A stretch of 64,000 nt of DNA. Origin: Blastochloris tepida (GTDB lineage Bacteria > Pseudomonadota > Alphaproteobacteria > Rhizobiales > Xanthobacteraceae). The stretch is taken from contig NZ_AP018907.1 in assembly GCF_003966715.1 (NCBI RefSeq), positions 3,708,001 through 3,772,000 on the forward strand. Direction: 5' to 3'. The notes beneath the pieces are model-generated. The model saw only the letters and a list, made by a program, of their open reading frames with translations. It did not search any database and had not been told where the DNA came from. The translations under genes were made by a program, and so were the position numbers. Of the stretch, positions 17,707-25,728 are shown in pieces (within the stretch, counting starts at the first letter, position 1; every line of letters starts with the position of its first letter).

Positions 17707-18321
17707 TCATGCCGGAAGCCCCCAGCGCTCGCCCTTGGCCCAGGCCAGCGCGTCGGCCAGCCGGTCGCTGCCCCAGAACAGCTCGCCATCCGCGGTCACG
17801 AAGCTCGGCGCGCCATAGATGCCGATCTGCTCGGCGCGGGCGGTGGCCGTCCGCAGCGCGGCCTTGACCTCGTCGGCGCCGGCCCGCGCCAGCAGGGCTT
17901 CCGCATCATGGCCGAGGCCGGCGGCGAGCCGGCCGATCACCGCCCGGTCGGAAATATCGTCGCCGGCCACGAATTCGGCGCGGAACACCGCCCGCGAGAA
18001 GGCCGGGCGGTCGGCGTCGGCCAGCGCGGTGGCGACCCGCGCCGCCAGCAGGCCGTTGGCCGGGAACGGGTCGGGCCGGACGATGGCGGGATGGCCGAGC
18101 TGGGCGGCGCGGCGGGCGAGATCGCGCCACATGTTGCGGCCCTTGAGCGGAAACAGGTTGAACGGCGAGGTGGCGTAGCCCTGGCCGGCGAAGATCGGCC
18201 CGAGCAGGAACGGCCGCCACAACACGCCGACGCCGGCCTGCTGCGCCGCCGCCTCGACCTCCTCGGCGGCGAGGAAGGAGTAGGTCGAGGCGAATTCGTA
18301 CCAGAACTCGATGGTTGCCAT
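17707..18321 (-). CDS. 2-hydroxychromene-2-carboxylate isomerase family (DsbA-like)
   Basis: 204 aa, thioredoxin-fold kappa-GST/HCCA isomerase family. The N-terminus MATIEFWYEFASTYSFL carries the catalytic Ser position (S12), and there is no CXXC. Typical blocks are WRPFLLGPIF (36-45), the middle helical domain, and QIGIYGAPSFVTADGELFWGSDR near the end. Known members act in naphthalene degradation or glutathione-dependent isomerisation; here the substrate is unknown. It lies downstream of an SDR gene on the same strand, with repeat A in the 83-bp gap, so a small two-gene catabolic operon is likely. Confidence 0.88.
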   Translation of the reverse strand: MATIEFWYEFASTYSFLAAEEVEAAAQQAGVGVLWRPFLLGPIFAGQGYATSPFNLFPLKGRNMWRDLARRAAQLGHPAIVRPDPFPANGLLAARVATALADADRPAFSRAVFRAEFVAGDDISDRAVIGRLAAGLGHDAEALLARAGADEVKAALRTATARAEQIGIYGAPSFVTADGELFWGSDRLADALAWAKGERWGLPA

Positions 18322-18354
18322 ATCTCCCCCGCCTGTCGTCCGGCTTTTCTGAGT

Positions 18355-18404
18355 TGTCGCATTCTCTATTCGCAAAACCGGTTCCCACTTTTGCGGAGAA
18401 TGCT
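18355..18404 (-). repeat. Palindromic repeat A, copy 2
   Basis: Read on the minus strand: AGCATTCTCCGCAAAAGTGG through CGGTTTTGCG to GAATGCGACAA. It begins directly at the stop codon of the SDR gene (TGA 18407-18405) and fills most of the gap to the isomerase gene. Confidence 0.85.
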
Positions 18405-19190
18405 TCAGCGCGGCGGCAGGCGCAGCCCGCCGTCGAGGCGAATCAGCGCGCCGTTCAGCATGTCGTTCTCGGCGACATGGCAGACCAGCGCCGCGAATTC
18501 GTCCGGCCGGCCGAGCCGCGTTGGGAACGGCACGCCGGCGGCGAGCGACTTGCGCACGTCCTCGTCCAGGGCGTCGAACATCGAGGTGTGGAACAGGCCG
18601 GGCTGGATGGCACACACCCGGATACCCTCGCGCGAGAGGTCGCGCGCCGCCGGCAGCGTCATCGCCTGGATGCCGCCCTTGGAAGCGGCATAGGCGATCT
18701 GGCCGATCTGGCCCTCGATGGCGGCGATCGAGGAGGCGTTGACGATCACCCCGCGGCTGCCGTCCGGGCTCACCGGCTGCAGCGTCGCCATGCCGGCGGC
18801 GCTCTTCGACATCACGTTGAAGGTGCCGACCAGATTGGTGGTGATGACGCGGACGAAGGCATCGAGCTCGTGCGGCCGGTAGAAGCCGTGCTCGCGGTCC
18901 TTGGCCGCGGTCTTCTGGGCGATGACGATGCCGGCGCAGTTGACGGCGATGCGCTCCTGGCCGTTGATCGAGCGCGCCCGCGCCAGCCCGTCCTCGACCG
19001 ACTGCTCGCTCGCCACATCGACCGCGCAGAACAGGCCGCCGATCTCCTGGGCCACCCGCTCGCCGCGCACGGCGTTGAGATCGAACAGCGCCACCTTGGC
19101 GCCGCGCGCCGCCAGCGCCCGTGCCGTCGCCTCGCCAAGGCCGGATGCGCCGCCGGTGACGACGGCGGCGACGTTGGAGCCGATGATCAT
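18405..19190 (-). CDS. Short-chain dehydrogenase, 3-hydroxyacyl-CoA dehydrogenase type-2-like
   Basis: 261 aa classical SDR. The cofactor motif TGGASGLG is at 13-20 with a D after the second strand (DLN), indicating NAD preference. The catalytic S..YxxxK set is in NASSIAAIEG and YAASKGG. The sequence resembles the branch acting on short 3-hydroxy-2-methylacyl-CoA (GLGEATARAL, GFYRPHELDAFVRVI and DMLNGALIRLDGG). An acyl-CoA oxidation role is inferred. ATG 19190 chosen because the family starts just before the cofactor motif. First gene of a pair with the DsbA-like isomerase. Confidence 0.88.
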   Translation of the reverse strand: MIIGSNVAAVVTGGASGLGEATARALAARGAKVALFDLNAVRGERVAQEIGGLFCAVDVASEQSVEDGLARARSINGQERIAVNCAGIVIAQKTAAKDREHGFYRPHELDAFVRVITTNLVGTFNVMSKSAAGMATLQPVSPDGSRGVIVNASSIAAIEGQIGQIAYAASKGGIQAMTLPAARDLSREGIRVCAIQPGLFHTSMFDALDEDVRKSLAAGVPFPTRLGRPDEFAALVCHVAENDMLNGALIRLDGGLRLPPR

Positions 19191-19427
19191 TGCCTGTTCC
19201 CCCCTCGAGCATCTCCGCCGAGCCGGCAGGGCCAAGCCCACGACGGAAACCGCCGAATTCCAGTAGCTTGGAGCGAGTGGGCCGGCACAGTCAAACCGCC
19301 TTGGCAAACCGGCCGTCCCGGCCTGCGGCCGGGGGCCGCCTTGACCGGCGCCGCCGGCAGGCCCACCTCGAAGGGCGGCAGGCGCGGATGGCACGCGGGG
19401 ACGATCTCGCGCCAGGGAGAACTCGCG

Positions 19428-19850
19428 ATGGAACGCTTCGCCGGCTCGGGCGTGTGGGGCCTGACGGGATCGGCGGGCCGGTGCGCGGGCGAAAGTCCGG
19501 GCGAGGATCCGCGGGATGCGGCGCACGCGCTGCGCGGATTCTGGGCCAAGCTCGCCCGATCCCTCGCCCGGGTGCCGTTCGCCGAGGATCTGGTGGCGGC
19601 CTATTACTGCGTGATCGACCGCAACACCCCGCCGCAGGTGCGCGCCACGCTCATCGGCGCGCTCGCCTATTTCGTGCTGCCGGCCGACGCGGTGCCGGAC
19701 ATCCTGGCCGGGCTCGGCTTCACCGACGATGCGGCGGTGCTGGTGGCGGCGCTGAAGCTGGTCGGCGGCCACGTCACGCTTGCCCACCGGGCGGCGGCGC
19801 GGGCGGCGCTCGCCCGCCTCGGCCGCGGCGAGCGGCCGGAGGGCGTCTGA
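19428..19850 (+). CDS. DUF1232 (YkvA family) protein
   Basis: 140 aa. The DUF1232 core covers about 58-112: DLVAAYYCVIDRNTPPQVRATLIGALAYFVLPADAVPD followed by LGFTDDAAVLVAALKLV. This short hydrophobic module with the P-x-D-x-x-P(D) signature is found in many bacterial membrane-associated proteins of unknown role. The RBS GGGAGA precedes ATG 19428. It stands alone, divergent from the SDR gene and convergent (5 bp) with the oxidoreductase gene. Confidence 0.88.
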   Translation: MERFAGSGVWGLTGSAGRCAGESPGEDPRDAAHALRGFWAKLARSLARVPFAEDLVAAYYCVIDRNTPPQVRATLIGALAYFVLPADAVPDILAGLGFTDDAAVLVAALKLVGGHVTLAHRAAARAALARLGRGERPEGV

Positions 19851-19855
19851 CAGAC

Positions 19856-20830
19856 TCAGGGCACCAGCACGACCTTGCCGCGCACCCGCCGGCCGGCGAT
19901 CGCCTGCAGGGCCGCCGCGGTCTCGGTCAGCGGGAAGGTGGCGTCGATCGGCACCGACAGCCGGCCCTCGGCCGCCCAGTCGAACAGCTTGGCCAGCGCG
20001 GCGCGGAAGGTTTCGCGATGGCGCCTCGCCCAGCCGCCGAGATTGACGCCCAAGACGTCGCGGCTGCTGAGCAGCAGCAGGTTCAGCGGAATCTTCGGGA
20101 TCTCGCCGGCGGCGAAGCCGACCACCAGGAAGCGGCCGCCGAAGGCGGTGCCGCGCAGCGCCAGCTCCGAATAGGGGCCGCCGACCGCGTCATAGACCAC
20201 GTCGACGCCCGCCCCGCCGGTCAGCGCCCGCAGGCCGGCCTTCAGATCCTGCCGGGTGTAGTCGAGGCTGTCGTCGGCGCCGAGCGACCGGCAGAAGGCG
20301 AGCTTGTCGGGGGAGGAGGCGCAGGCGATCACCCGCGCGCCCATCAGCTTGCCGAGCTCGATGGCGGCGACCCCGACACCCCCCGCCGCCCCCAGCACCG
20401 CCAGCGTCTCGCCGGGCCTGAGCCGGGCGCGGTCCTGCAGCGCGTGGAACGTGGTGCCGTAGACGATGATCAGCGCCGCGGCGCGCTCGAACGACAGTGC
20501 GTCGGGCAGCTTCACGAGCTGGTCGGCCGGCACCGCCACCTTCTCCTGGGCGCAGCCCCAGCGCAGATAGGCGGCGACGCGGTCGCCCGGCGCGAAGCCC
20601 GCGACGCCGGGGCCGACCGCGGCCACCACCCCGGCGCATTCGCCGCCCGGCGCGAACGGGCGCGGCGGACGCTCCTGGTAGCGGTCGGCGATGATCAGCG
20701 TGTCGTAGAAGTTCAGCGCCGCCGCCTTCACCGCCACCACCACCTCGCCGGGGCCGGCCTCGGGATCGGGGAGGTCGACGAGTTCGAGCGCCTCGGGCGG
20801 ACCGGGACGGGTGGACAGCACGGCTTTCAT
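19856..20830 (-). CDS. NADPH:quinone oxidoreductase family (zinc-free MDR)
   Basis: 324 aa medium-chain dehydrogenase/reductase. The GroES-like N-domain runs to about residue 115 (LNFYDTLIIADRYQERPP, FAPGGECAGVV). The Rossmann domain has GAAGGVGVAAIELGKLMGARVI. No catalytic zinc cysteines are present, as expected for the quinone reductase/QorB-like branch. Length and the C-terminal GRRVRGKVVL(V)P are typical. The natural substrate is unclear. The family reduces quinones or alpha,beta-unsaturated carbonyls with NADPH. Its stop is 5 bp from the DUF1232 stop. Confidence 0.9.
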   Translation of the reverse strand: MKAVLSTRPGPPEALELVDLPDPEAGPGEVVVAVKAAALNFYDTLIIADRYQERPPRPFAPGGECAGVVAAVGPGVAGFAPGDRVAAYLRWGCAQEKVAVPADQLVKLPDALSFERAAALIIVYGTTFHALQDRARLRPGETLAVLGAAGGVGVAAIELGKLMGARVIACASSPDKLAFCRSLGADDSLDYTRQDLKAGLRALTGGAGVDVVYDAVGGPYSELALRGTAFGGRFLVVGFAAGEIPKIPLNLLLLSSRDVLGVNLGGWARRHRETFRAALAKLFDWAAEGRLSVPIDATFPLTETAAALQAIAGRRVRGKVVLVP

Positions 20831-20950
20831 GGCGGGCTCCGGCAGGTTCGGCCGCACCATAGCCTCTGCGCTCGCGGCACGGGAGGGCCGCGCCGCCCGT
20901 CCTTGGTCGAAGGCCGGGGGAAGGATTAGAACGCGTGCCGGAGGTTCCCC

Positions 20951-21628
20951 ATGCTGTCGCTGCCTGAGCTTGCGCTGCCCGTCCTTGCCGTGCCGGCGCC
21001 CGACGTGCTGGCCGCCTTCACGCTGGCCTGCGCGGTGCTGATCGTGACGCCGGGGCCGGACATGGCGCTGTTCCTGTCGCGCACCGTGGCGCAGGGACGG
21101 CTCGCGGGGCTCGTCACGCTGGCCGGGGCGCTGTCGGGCATCCTCATCCATTCGGCGCTGGCGGCGCTGGGCCTCTCGGCGCTGCTCGCGGCCTCGGCGA
21201 CCGCGTTCGACGTGCTGAAGTTCGTGGGCGCCGCCTATCTGCTGTGGCTGGCGTGGCAGGCGCTGCGCCATCGCGGCGGGCTCACGCTCGATGCCGCGGC
21301 GCCCGTTCGGCTGAGCTATCCCCGGCTCTACGCCACCGGGCTCGGCGTCAATCTGCTCAACCCCAAGGTCATTCTGTTCTTCGTGACCTTTCTGCCGCAG
21401 TTCGTGGCCGCCGACGATCCGCAGGCGGCCGGCCGGCTGGGCTTCCTCGGCGTCTATTTCATCGTGCTGGCGGCGCCGTCCTGCTCGCTGATGGTGCTGG
21501 CGGCCGACCGCATCGCCGGCCTCTTGCGCGCCTCGCCCGCGGTGATGCGCGGCATCGACTGGCTGTTCGCGGGCGTGATGGGGGCGTTCGCGCTGAAGCT
21601 GATCACGGCCCGGGCGGGGGGGAGTTGA
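20951..21628 (+). CDS. LysE/RhtB family exporter
   Basis: 225 aa, about six membrane segments. The family hallmark TPGPDMALFLSRT follows the first segment (33-37 for TPGPD), then GALSGILIHSALAALGLSALL, AAYLLWLAWQALR and the NLLNPKVILFFVTFLPQF block. LysE-family proteins export amino acids, homoserine lactone or related solutes; the substrate cannot be told from sequence. A strong GGAGG precedes the ATG. The 3' end overlaps the convergent membrane-protein gene by 26 bp. Confidence 0.92.
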   Translation: MLSLPELALPVLAVPAPDVLAAFTLACAVLIVTPGPDMALFLSRTVAQGRLAGLVTLAGALSGILIHSALAALGLSALLAASATAFDVLKFVGAAYLLWLAWQALRHRGGLTLDAAAPVRLSYPRLYATGLGVNLLNPKVILFFVTFLPQFVAADDPQAAGRLGFLGVYFIVLAAPSCSLMVLAADRIAGLLRASPAVMRGIDWLFAGVMGAFALKLITARAGGS

Positions 21629-22136
21629 GGGCCGGTCTGTTGAGGAAGCCCGAGGCCTTGCGCCCGGCGACGAGCCAATAGACCAAGCCGACCACGCCGC
21701 CGGTCGCCGCCATCACCAGCACGGCGCGCGATTCCACCGGCGTCGCGGCGGGTGCGGTCTGGTCGAGGTTCATCACGTCGTAAAGGCCGGCCGCCGCCGC
21801 GGCGAGCGCCCCCAGCGCGGCGTTGGCGGTCATGTACAGGGTCAGCGAGCGCCAGCCGAACGCCTCGGCGAGGATCGCCACCAGCGCGCCCGGCATTGCC
21901 ACCGGCACGATGATCAGCGAGGCGATGAGCAGGCCGAGCATCGAGGCCGGATCGAGGCCTTGCTCGGCGCTGAAGAAGGTGAAGAGCCAGGCGAACAGCG
22001 CGAACTGGGCGATGATCTCCGGCCCCGCCTCGCCGAAATCGGCCGACGCCAGCGCCGAGACGAGAAACACCAAGCCCGCGCCCGCCGCCACGATCAGGCC
22101 GAAGGCGATGACGACGACGCGCCACACTGCGTTCAT
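21603..22136 (-). CDS. Hypothetical inner-membrane protein next to rlmN
   Basis: 177 aa, not recognised as a named family. About four membrane segments are visible: 4-27 (VVIAFGLIVAAGAGLVFLVSA), 40-55, 63-86 and a last one around 140-160. The C-terminus is short and polar (GRKASGFLNRPALNSPPPGP). It starts 8 bp after the rlmN stop, so the two are probably co-transcribed. Conservation beside rlmN in Hyphomicrobiales is from memory and not verified. A transport or scaffold role is only a guess. Confidence 0.7.
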   Translation of the reverse strand: MNAVWRVVVIAFGLIVAAGAGLVFLVSALASADFGEAGPEIIAQFALFAWLFTFFSAEQGLDPASMLGLLIASLIIVPVAMPGALVAILAEAFGWRSLTLYMTANAALGALAAAAAGLYDVMNLDQTAPAATPVESRAVLVMAATGGVVGLVYWLVAGRKASGFLNRPALNSPPPGP

Positions 22137-22143
22137 TGGACGC

Positions 22144-23403
22144 CTATTCCGCCGCGGCCATGGCGCGCAGAGCGAGGCGCTCGCGGGCGGAGAGCCGCTC
22201 GGTCTCGCTCTTGAGCTGGCCGCAGGCGGCGAAGATGTCGCGCCCGCGCGGCGCCCGCACCGGGCTGGCATAGCCGGCGTCGAACACGATCTCGGAGAAG
22301 CGCTCGATGGTCCCCCAGTCCGAGCATTCGTAGGACGTGCCGGGCCAGGGGTTGAATGGGATGAGATTGATCTTGGCCGGGATGCCTTTAAGCAGGCGGA
22401 TGAGTTCGCGGGCATCGGCCGGGCTGTCGTTCACGCCCTTCAGCATCACGTATTCGAAGGTGATGCGGCGCGCGTTCGACAGGCCGGGATAGTCGCGGCA
22501 GGCCTGCAGCAGCTCACGAATCGGATATTTGCGGTTGAGCGGCACCAGCACGTCGCGCAGGTCGTCGCGCACCGCATGCAGCGAGATCGCCAGCATGCAG
22601 CCGATCTCGGCGCCGGTGCGGCCGATCATCGGCACCACGCCGGAGGTGGACAGCGTGATGCGGCGCTTGCCGAGCGACAGCCCGTCGCCGTCGGCGACGG
22701 TGAGGAGGGCGCGCTTGACCGCCTCGAAATTGAACAGCGGCTCGCCCATGCCCATCATCACGATATTGGTGACGAAGCGGCCGCCGTCGGTCGGCACGAT
22801 GCCGTCCTCGGGCGGGGTGGCGCCGGGCCAGTCGCCCAGCCGGTCGCGCGCCACCAGCATCTGGCCGACGATTTCGGCCTCGGTGAGGTTGCGCACCAGC
22901 CGCTGCGTGCCGGTGTGGCAGAAGGCGCAGGTCATCGTGCAGCCGACCTGCGAGGACAGGCACAGCGTGCCGCGGTCGGCCTCGGGGATGTAGACCGCCT
23001 CGACCGCGTGCGGCTTCTCGCCGTCCTCCTGCGAGGGCAGATGGAGCAGCCATTTGCGGGTGCCGTCGACCGACACCTGCTCGGCGGCGACGGTGGGCCG
23101 CGCCAGCGAATAGTGCTCGGCGAGCGTGGAGCGCAGGCCCTTGCCGACATTGGTCATGGCGTCGAAATCGGTGACGCCGCGCTCATAAATCCAGCCCCAG
23201 AGCTGCTGAACCCGCATGCGCAGCTCGCGCTCGGGCACGCCGACCTCGAACAGCGCCTTGGCGAGGCCGCCGCGGCCGAGCCCGGCGATCGAGGGCTTGC
23301 CCGTCGCCGAGGCGAGCGCCTTCGGGGCGGTCGCGGGCGCGTGGATGTGGTCCTCGGCGGGGAGGTGGTCGGTGTGGGGGATCATTGTCATGGGGGCGGT
23401 CAT
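22144..23403 (-). CDS. rlmN: 23S rRNA (A2503-C2)/tRNA (A37-C2) methyltransferase RlmN
   Basis: 419 aa radical-SAM methyltransferase acting on 23S rRNA A2503 and some tRNAs. The cluster-binding CTMTCAFC has C155, C159 and C162. GMGEPLFNF follows, and the C-terminal AACGQLK supplies the methyl-carrying cysteine. The N-terminal accessory domain ([20 protein letters not shown]) is present. The first 35 residues are poorly conserved; starts at 23391 or 23385 are equally possible. Upstream it is divergent from the carbonic anhydrase gene. Confidence 0.96.
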   Translation of the reverse strand: MTAPMTMIPHTDHLPAEDHIHAPATAPKALASATGKPSIAGLGRGGLAKALFEVGVPERELRMRVQQLWGWIYERGVTDFDAMTNVGKGLRSTLAEHYSLARPTVAAEQVSVDGTRKWLLHLPSQEDGEKPHAVEAVYIPEADRGTLCLSSQVGCTMTCAFCHTGTQRLVRNLTEAEIVGQMLVARDRLGDWPGATPPEDGIVPTDGGRFVTNIVMMGMGEPLFNFEAVKRALLTVADGDGLSLGKRRITLSTSGVVPMIGRTGAEIGCMLAISLHAVRDDLRDVLVPLNRKYPIRELLQACRDYPGLSNARRITFEYVMLKGVNDSPADARELIRLLKGIPAKINLIPFNPWPGTSYECSDWGTIERFSEIVFDAGYASPVRAPRGRDIFAACGQLKSETERLSARERLALRAMAAAE

Positions 23404-23562
23404 GGGAGGCGGGTCATACCACACCTGCGGTGCGATGACAGGCCGGCAATCGGCGGACGTATCGTCAACGGGCGCGTTGCCGCGAGAACCTTTCGCCCAT
23501 ATGACGTTTCGCCCATATGACGTTGACGGCAACTGACGTTGCGGCCCTGAGCGGACGGACCC

Positions 23563-24261
23563 ATGCGCGAGAACACCAAGCCTGAGACCGCCTTTCCCGC
23601 CCGGCTGATCGCCGGCTACCAATCCTTCCTCGACCGCCGCTACGCCGAGGAGCACGAGCATTACGAGACGCTGGCACAGGGCCAGTCCCCCAAAATGATG
23701 GTGATCGCCTGCTGCGACTCCCGCGTCTCGCCGACCGTGATCTTCGACGCCATGCCGGGCGAGCTGTTCACCGTCCGCAACGTCGCCAATCTGGTGCCGC
23801 CCTACGAGCCCGGCGGCCACCACGCGGCCTCGGCGGCCATCGAGTATGCGGTGCTGGTGCTCAAGGTCGAGGATGTCGTGGTGCTGGGCCATGCCAGCTG
23901 CGGCGGCGTGATGGCCTATGCCCGCCGGCGCACCGACCTCGGGGCCGGCGACTTCATCGGCCAATGGATGTCGCTGCTCGAGCCGGCGGCGGCCACCGCC
24001 GGCATCGTGCCGGCCGCGGACCTGCCGGATGCGGCGGTGGCGCGGCTGGAATATGCCGGCATCCGCCAGTCGCTGGCCAATCTGATGACGTTCCCATGGG
24101 TCCGCGAGCGGGTGGAGGCCGGCCAGCTCAATCTGCACGGCGCCTATTTCGCCATCGCCACCGGGCTGCTCGAACGGCTCGACCCGGCCACCGACCGCTT
24201 CGTGCCGGTGGCGCAGCGCAATCCCTTCCGCGCCGAGGCGGTGGACGCCGACGGCGCGTGA
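23563..24261 (+). CDS. Beta-class carbonic anhydrase
   Basis: 232 aa. Interconverts CO2 and bicarbonate in the cytoplasm. Zinc ligands C51 (ACCDSR), H110 and C113 (LGHASCGG) are in place, together with D52 and R54 of the catalytic dyad. The [14 protein letters not shown] segment is typical of plant-type beta-CAs. Bicarbonate would serve carboxylases such as those of fatty-acid and ethylmalonyl-CoA metabolism, although ccr is 27 kb away. The stop codon is followed by a short inverted repeat (GAGACGGGTTCCGG to GGAAACCGTATG). Confidence 0.95.
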   Translation: MRENTKPETAFPARLIAGYQSFLDRRYAEEHEHYETLAQGQSPKMMVIACCDSRVSPTVIFDAMPGELFTVRNVANLVPPYEPGGHHAASAAIEYAVLVLKVEDVVVLGHASCGGVMAYARRRTDLGAGDFIGQWMSLLEPAAATAGIVPAADLPDAAVARLEYAGIRQSLANLMTFPWVRERVEAGQLNLHGAYFAIATGLLERLDPATDRFVPVAQRNPFRAEAVDADGA

Positions 24262-24298
24262 GACGGGTTCCGGCCTGCAGGGCTGGAAACCGTATGCC
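24259..24298. repeat. Minimal stop-anchored repeat end pair
   Basis: TGAGACGGGTTCCGGCC, a TGCA spacer, then GGGCTGGAAACCGTATG form an imperfect dyad that starts with the carbonic anhydrase stop codon. It looks like a repeat B element reduced to its two ends. Confidence 0.6.
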
Positions 24299-24376
24299 GT
24301 ATGACCCGAGTCCCCGGCGGCCGGGGCAAGCGGATCGCGCGGCGATGTGAGGGGAAACCGGATGCGGCGGCCGGCA

Positions 24377-24405
24377 TTGACGGACCGGCGTCACGGCCCT
24401 AGAAC
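24377..24405 (+). promoter_or_regulatory. Sigma-70-like promoter of the YeeE/YedE pair
   Basis: TTGACG (24377-24382), a 17-bp spacer, then TAGAAC (24400-24405). The -10 overlaps the left arm of the operator dyad, as expected for a repressed promoter. Confidence 0.55.
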
Positions 24406-24429
24406 ACATTCGTATATTTACATGTGTTC
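24402..24429. promoter_or_regulatory. Operator-like 28-bp perfect dyad
   Basis: GAACACAT (24402-24409) and ATGTGTTC (24422-24429), perfectly inverted around a 12-nt AT-rich centre, 22 bp before the YeeE/YedE start. Position and symmetry point to a repressor site. By analogy with sulfur-transport operons an ArsR-type BigR/SqrR-like sensor is a candidate, but no such gene is in the window. Confidence 0.6.
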
Positions 24430-24451
24430 CATTCAACCGCGCGGTGTCCCC

Positions 24452-25000
24452 ATGACCGTCAGCTCCCTGTCACCTTCCACCGCCGCCCACGGCCGCATCG
24501 ACTGGAGCCCCTATCTGGTGGGCGCCGGCATCGGCGTCCTCAGTTGGGTGGTGTTCGTCGTCGTCGCGGCGCCGATCGGCATCACCACCGCGGTGTCGCA
24601 GCTGTCCGGCGGGCTCGCCGTGCCGCTGGTCGGCGCCGAGGCCGTGGCGCAGAACGCCTATTGGGCGCGCCACCCGATGCGGCTCGATTATGGAACCCTG
24701 TTCCTGGTCGGCACCTTCCTCGGCGCGCTGGCCTCCTCGCTCGCCGCCCGCACCTGGCGGCTCGAGCAGGTGCCGGCGGTGTGGGCCGAGCGGTTCGGCC
24801 CCTCGCCGCTCAAGCGCTACGCCGTCGCCTTCATCGGCGGCGTCATCGCCATGTACGGTGCCCGTCTCGCCAATGGCTGCACGTCCGGCAACGGCATCTC
24901 GCAGGGCCTGCAGCTCGCTGTGGTCGGCTGGGTGTTCCTGGCGGTGATGTTCGCCACCGGCCTTCTCACCGCCTTCATCCTGTTCCGCCAGCCGCGTTGA
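24452..25000 (+). CDS. YeeE/YedE family transporter, first half-protein
   Basis: 182 aa with about four membrane segments (23-46, 83-102, 128-148, 157-177). The signature is ANGCTSGNGISQG with its conserved cysteine, matching the GCTSGHG motif of YeeE/YedE (PMP/TsuA-like) proteins that move thiosulfate or related sulfur species across the inner membrane. Start ATG 24452 follows the operator region directly. Together with the next gene it makes one full transporter from two half-size genes, the usual arrangement with sulfide-responsive operons. Confidence 0.88.
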   Translation: MTVSSLSPSTAAHGRIDWSPYLVGAGIGVLSWVVFVVVAAPIGITTAVSQLSGGLAVPLVGAEAVAQNAYWARHPMRLDYGTLFLVGTFLGALASSLAARTWRLEQVPAVWAERFGPSPLKRYAVAFIGGVIAMYGARLANGCTSGNGISQGLQLAVVGWVFLAVMFATGLLTAFILFRQPR

Positions 25001-25010
25001 GGAGGCGCCG

Positions 25011-25556
25011 ATGTTCCCGATGACCGGTACTGCCGCCCTGGTTCTCGCCGTGGCGTTCGGCTTCGCCTTCGGCTGGCTGCTCGACCGCGGCCGGGTGACG
25101 CACTACGACACCATCCTCAACCAGTTCCGCTTCAAGGACTTCACCGTCCTCAAGGTGATGCTGACGGCGATCATCGTCGGCGGCGTCGGCGTGCTGGCGC
25201 TGGTCGATCTCGGCCTCGTCAAGATGGCGGTGCGCGACGCCAATATGGGCGGCGTGCTTCTCGGCTCGGCGCTGTTCGGGGTGGGCATGGTGCTCTACGG
25301 CTACTGCCCGGGCACGGGTGTGGCGGCGATCGCCACCGGCAGCGTCCACGCTTTGGTCGGTGCGGCGGGCATGCTGGTCGGCGGCATGCTCTATGGCTTC
25401 AACTATCCCTGGCTCAAGGACACGGTGCTGGCGTGGTGGAACCTCGGCCGGGTGACGCTGCCCGACATCACCGGCGTGCCGGCGCTGGTGTTCTTCGCAG
25501 CGCTGGCGGTGCTGGCGGTCGCCCTGTTCTCGGTGGTCGAGTCGCGGCGGCTGTGA
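25011..25556 (+). CDS. YeeE/YedE family transporter, second half-protein
   Basis: 181 aa, with membrane segments at about 8-26, 46-66, 83-104, 110-131 and 158-176. The signature YGYCPGTGVAAIATG carries the second conserved cysteine (YCPGT) of the two-part YeeE/YedE system. It starts 10 bp after the upstream stop with a GGAGG ribosome site, so both are translated from one message. Sulfur-compound uptake or export is inferred from family and pairing. No rhodanese, persulfide dioxygenase or regulator gene accompanies it here. Confidence 0.88.
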   Translation: MFPMTGTAALVLAVAFGFAFGWLLDRGRVTHYDTILNQFRFKDFTVLKVMLTAIIVGGVGVLALVDLGLVKMAVRDANMGGVLLGSALFGVGMVLYGYCPGTGVAAIATGSVHALVGAAGMLVGGMLYGFNYPWLKDTVLAWWNLGRVTLPDITGVPALVFFAALAVLAVALFSVVESRRL

Positions 25557-25584
25557 TGCCAGTTTATACTGCCGCCTGAACGAC

Positions 25585-25610
25585 GAAGGGGCGCCCGAGG
25601 GCGCCCCTTC
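25585..25610 (+). terminator. Terminator after YeeE/YedE pair
   Basis: 11-bp perfect stem GAAGGGGCGCC / GGCGCCCCTTC with a CGAG loop, 28 bp after the stop. There is no long T-run. Confidence 0.7.
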
Positions 25611-25679
25611 GCGTATCAAGCGTCGTCAATATCAAGCTCAGCAGGGCGGAATAGCGTCAGCGTCTTCCGCCGCATGCTT

Positions 25680-25705
25680 GGCGCAATACGATTCGCTATT
25701 GCGCC
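25680..25705. repeat. Short palindromic repeat at the asd 3' end
   Basis: GGCGCAATA and TATTGCGCC, perfectly inverted around 8 nt, 24 bp past the asd stop on the minus strand. It resembles small palindromes common between genes in Hyphomicrobiales and may end asd transcription. Confidence 0.6.
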
Positions 25706-25728
25706 CTACGACGCTTTACTACGAAGCC

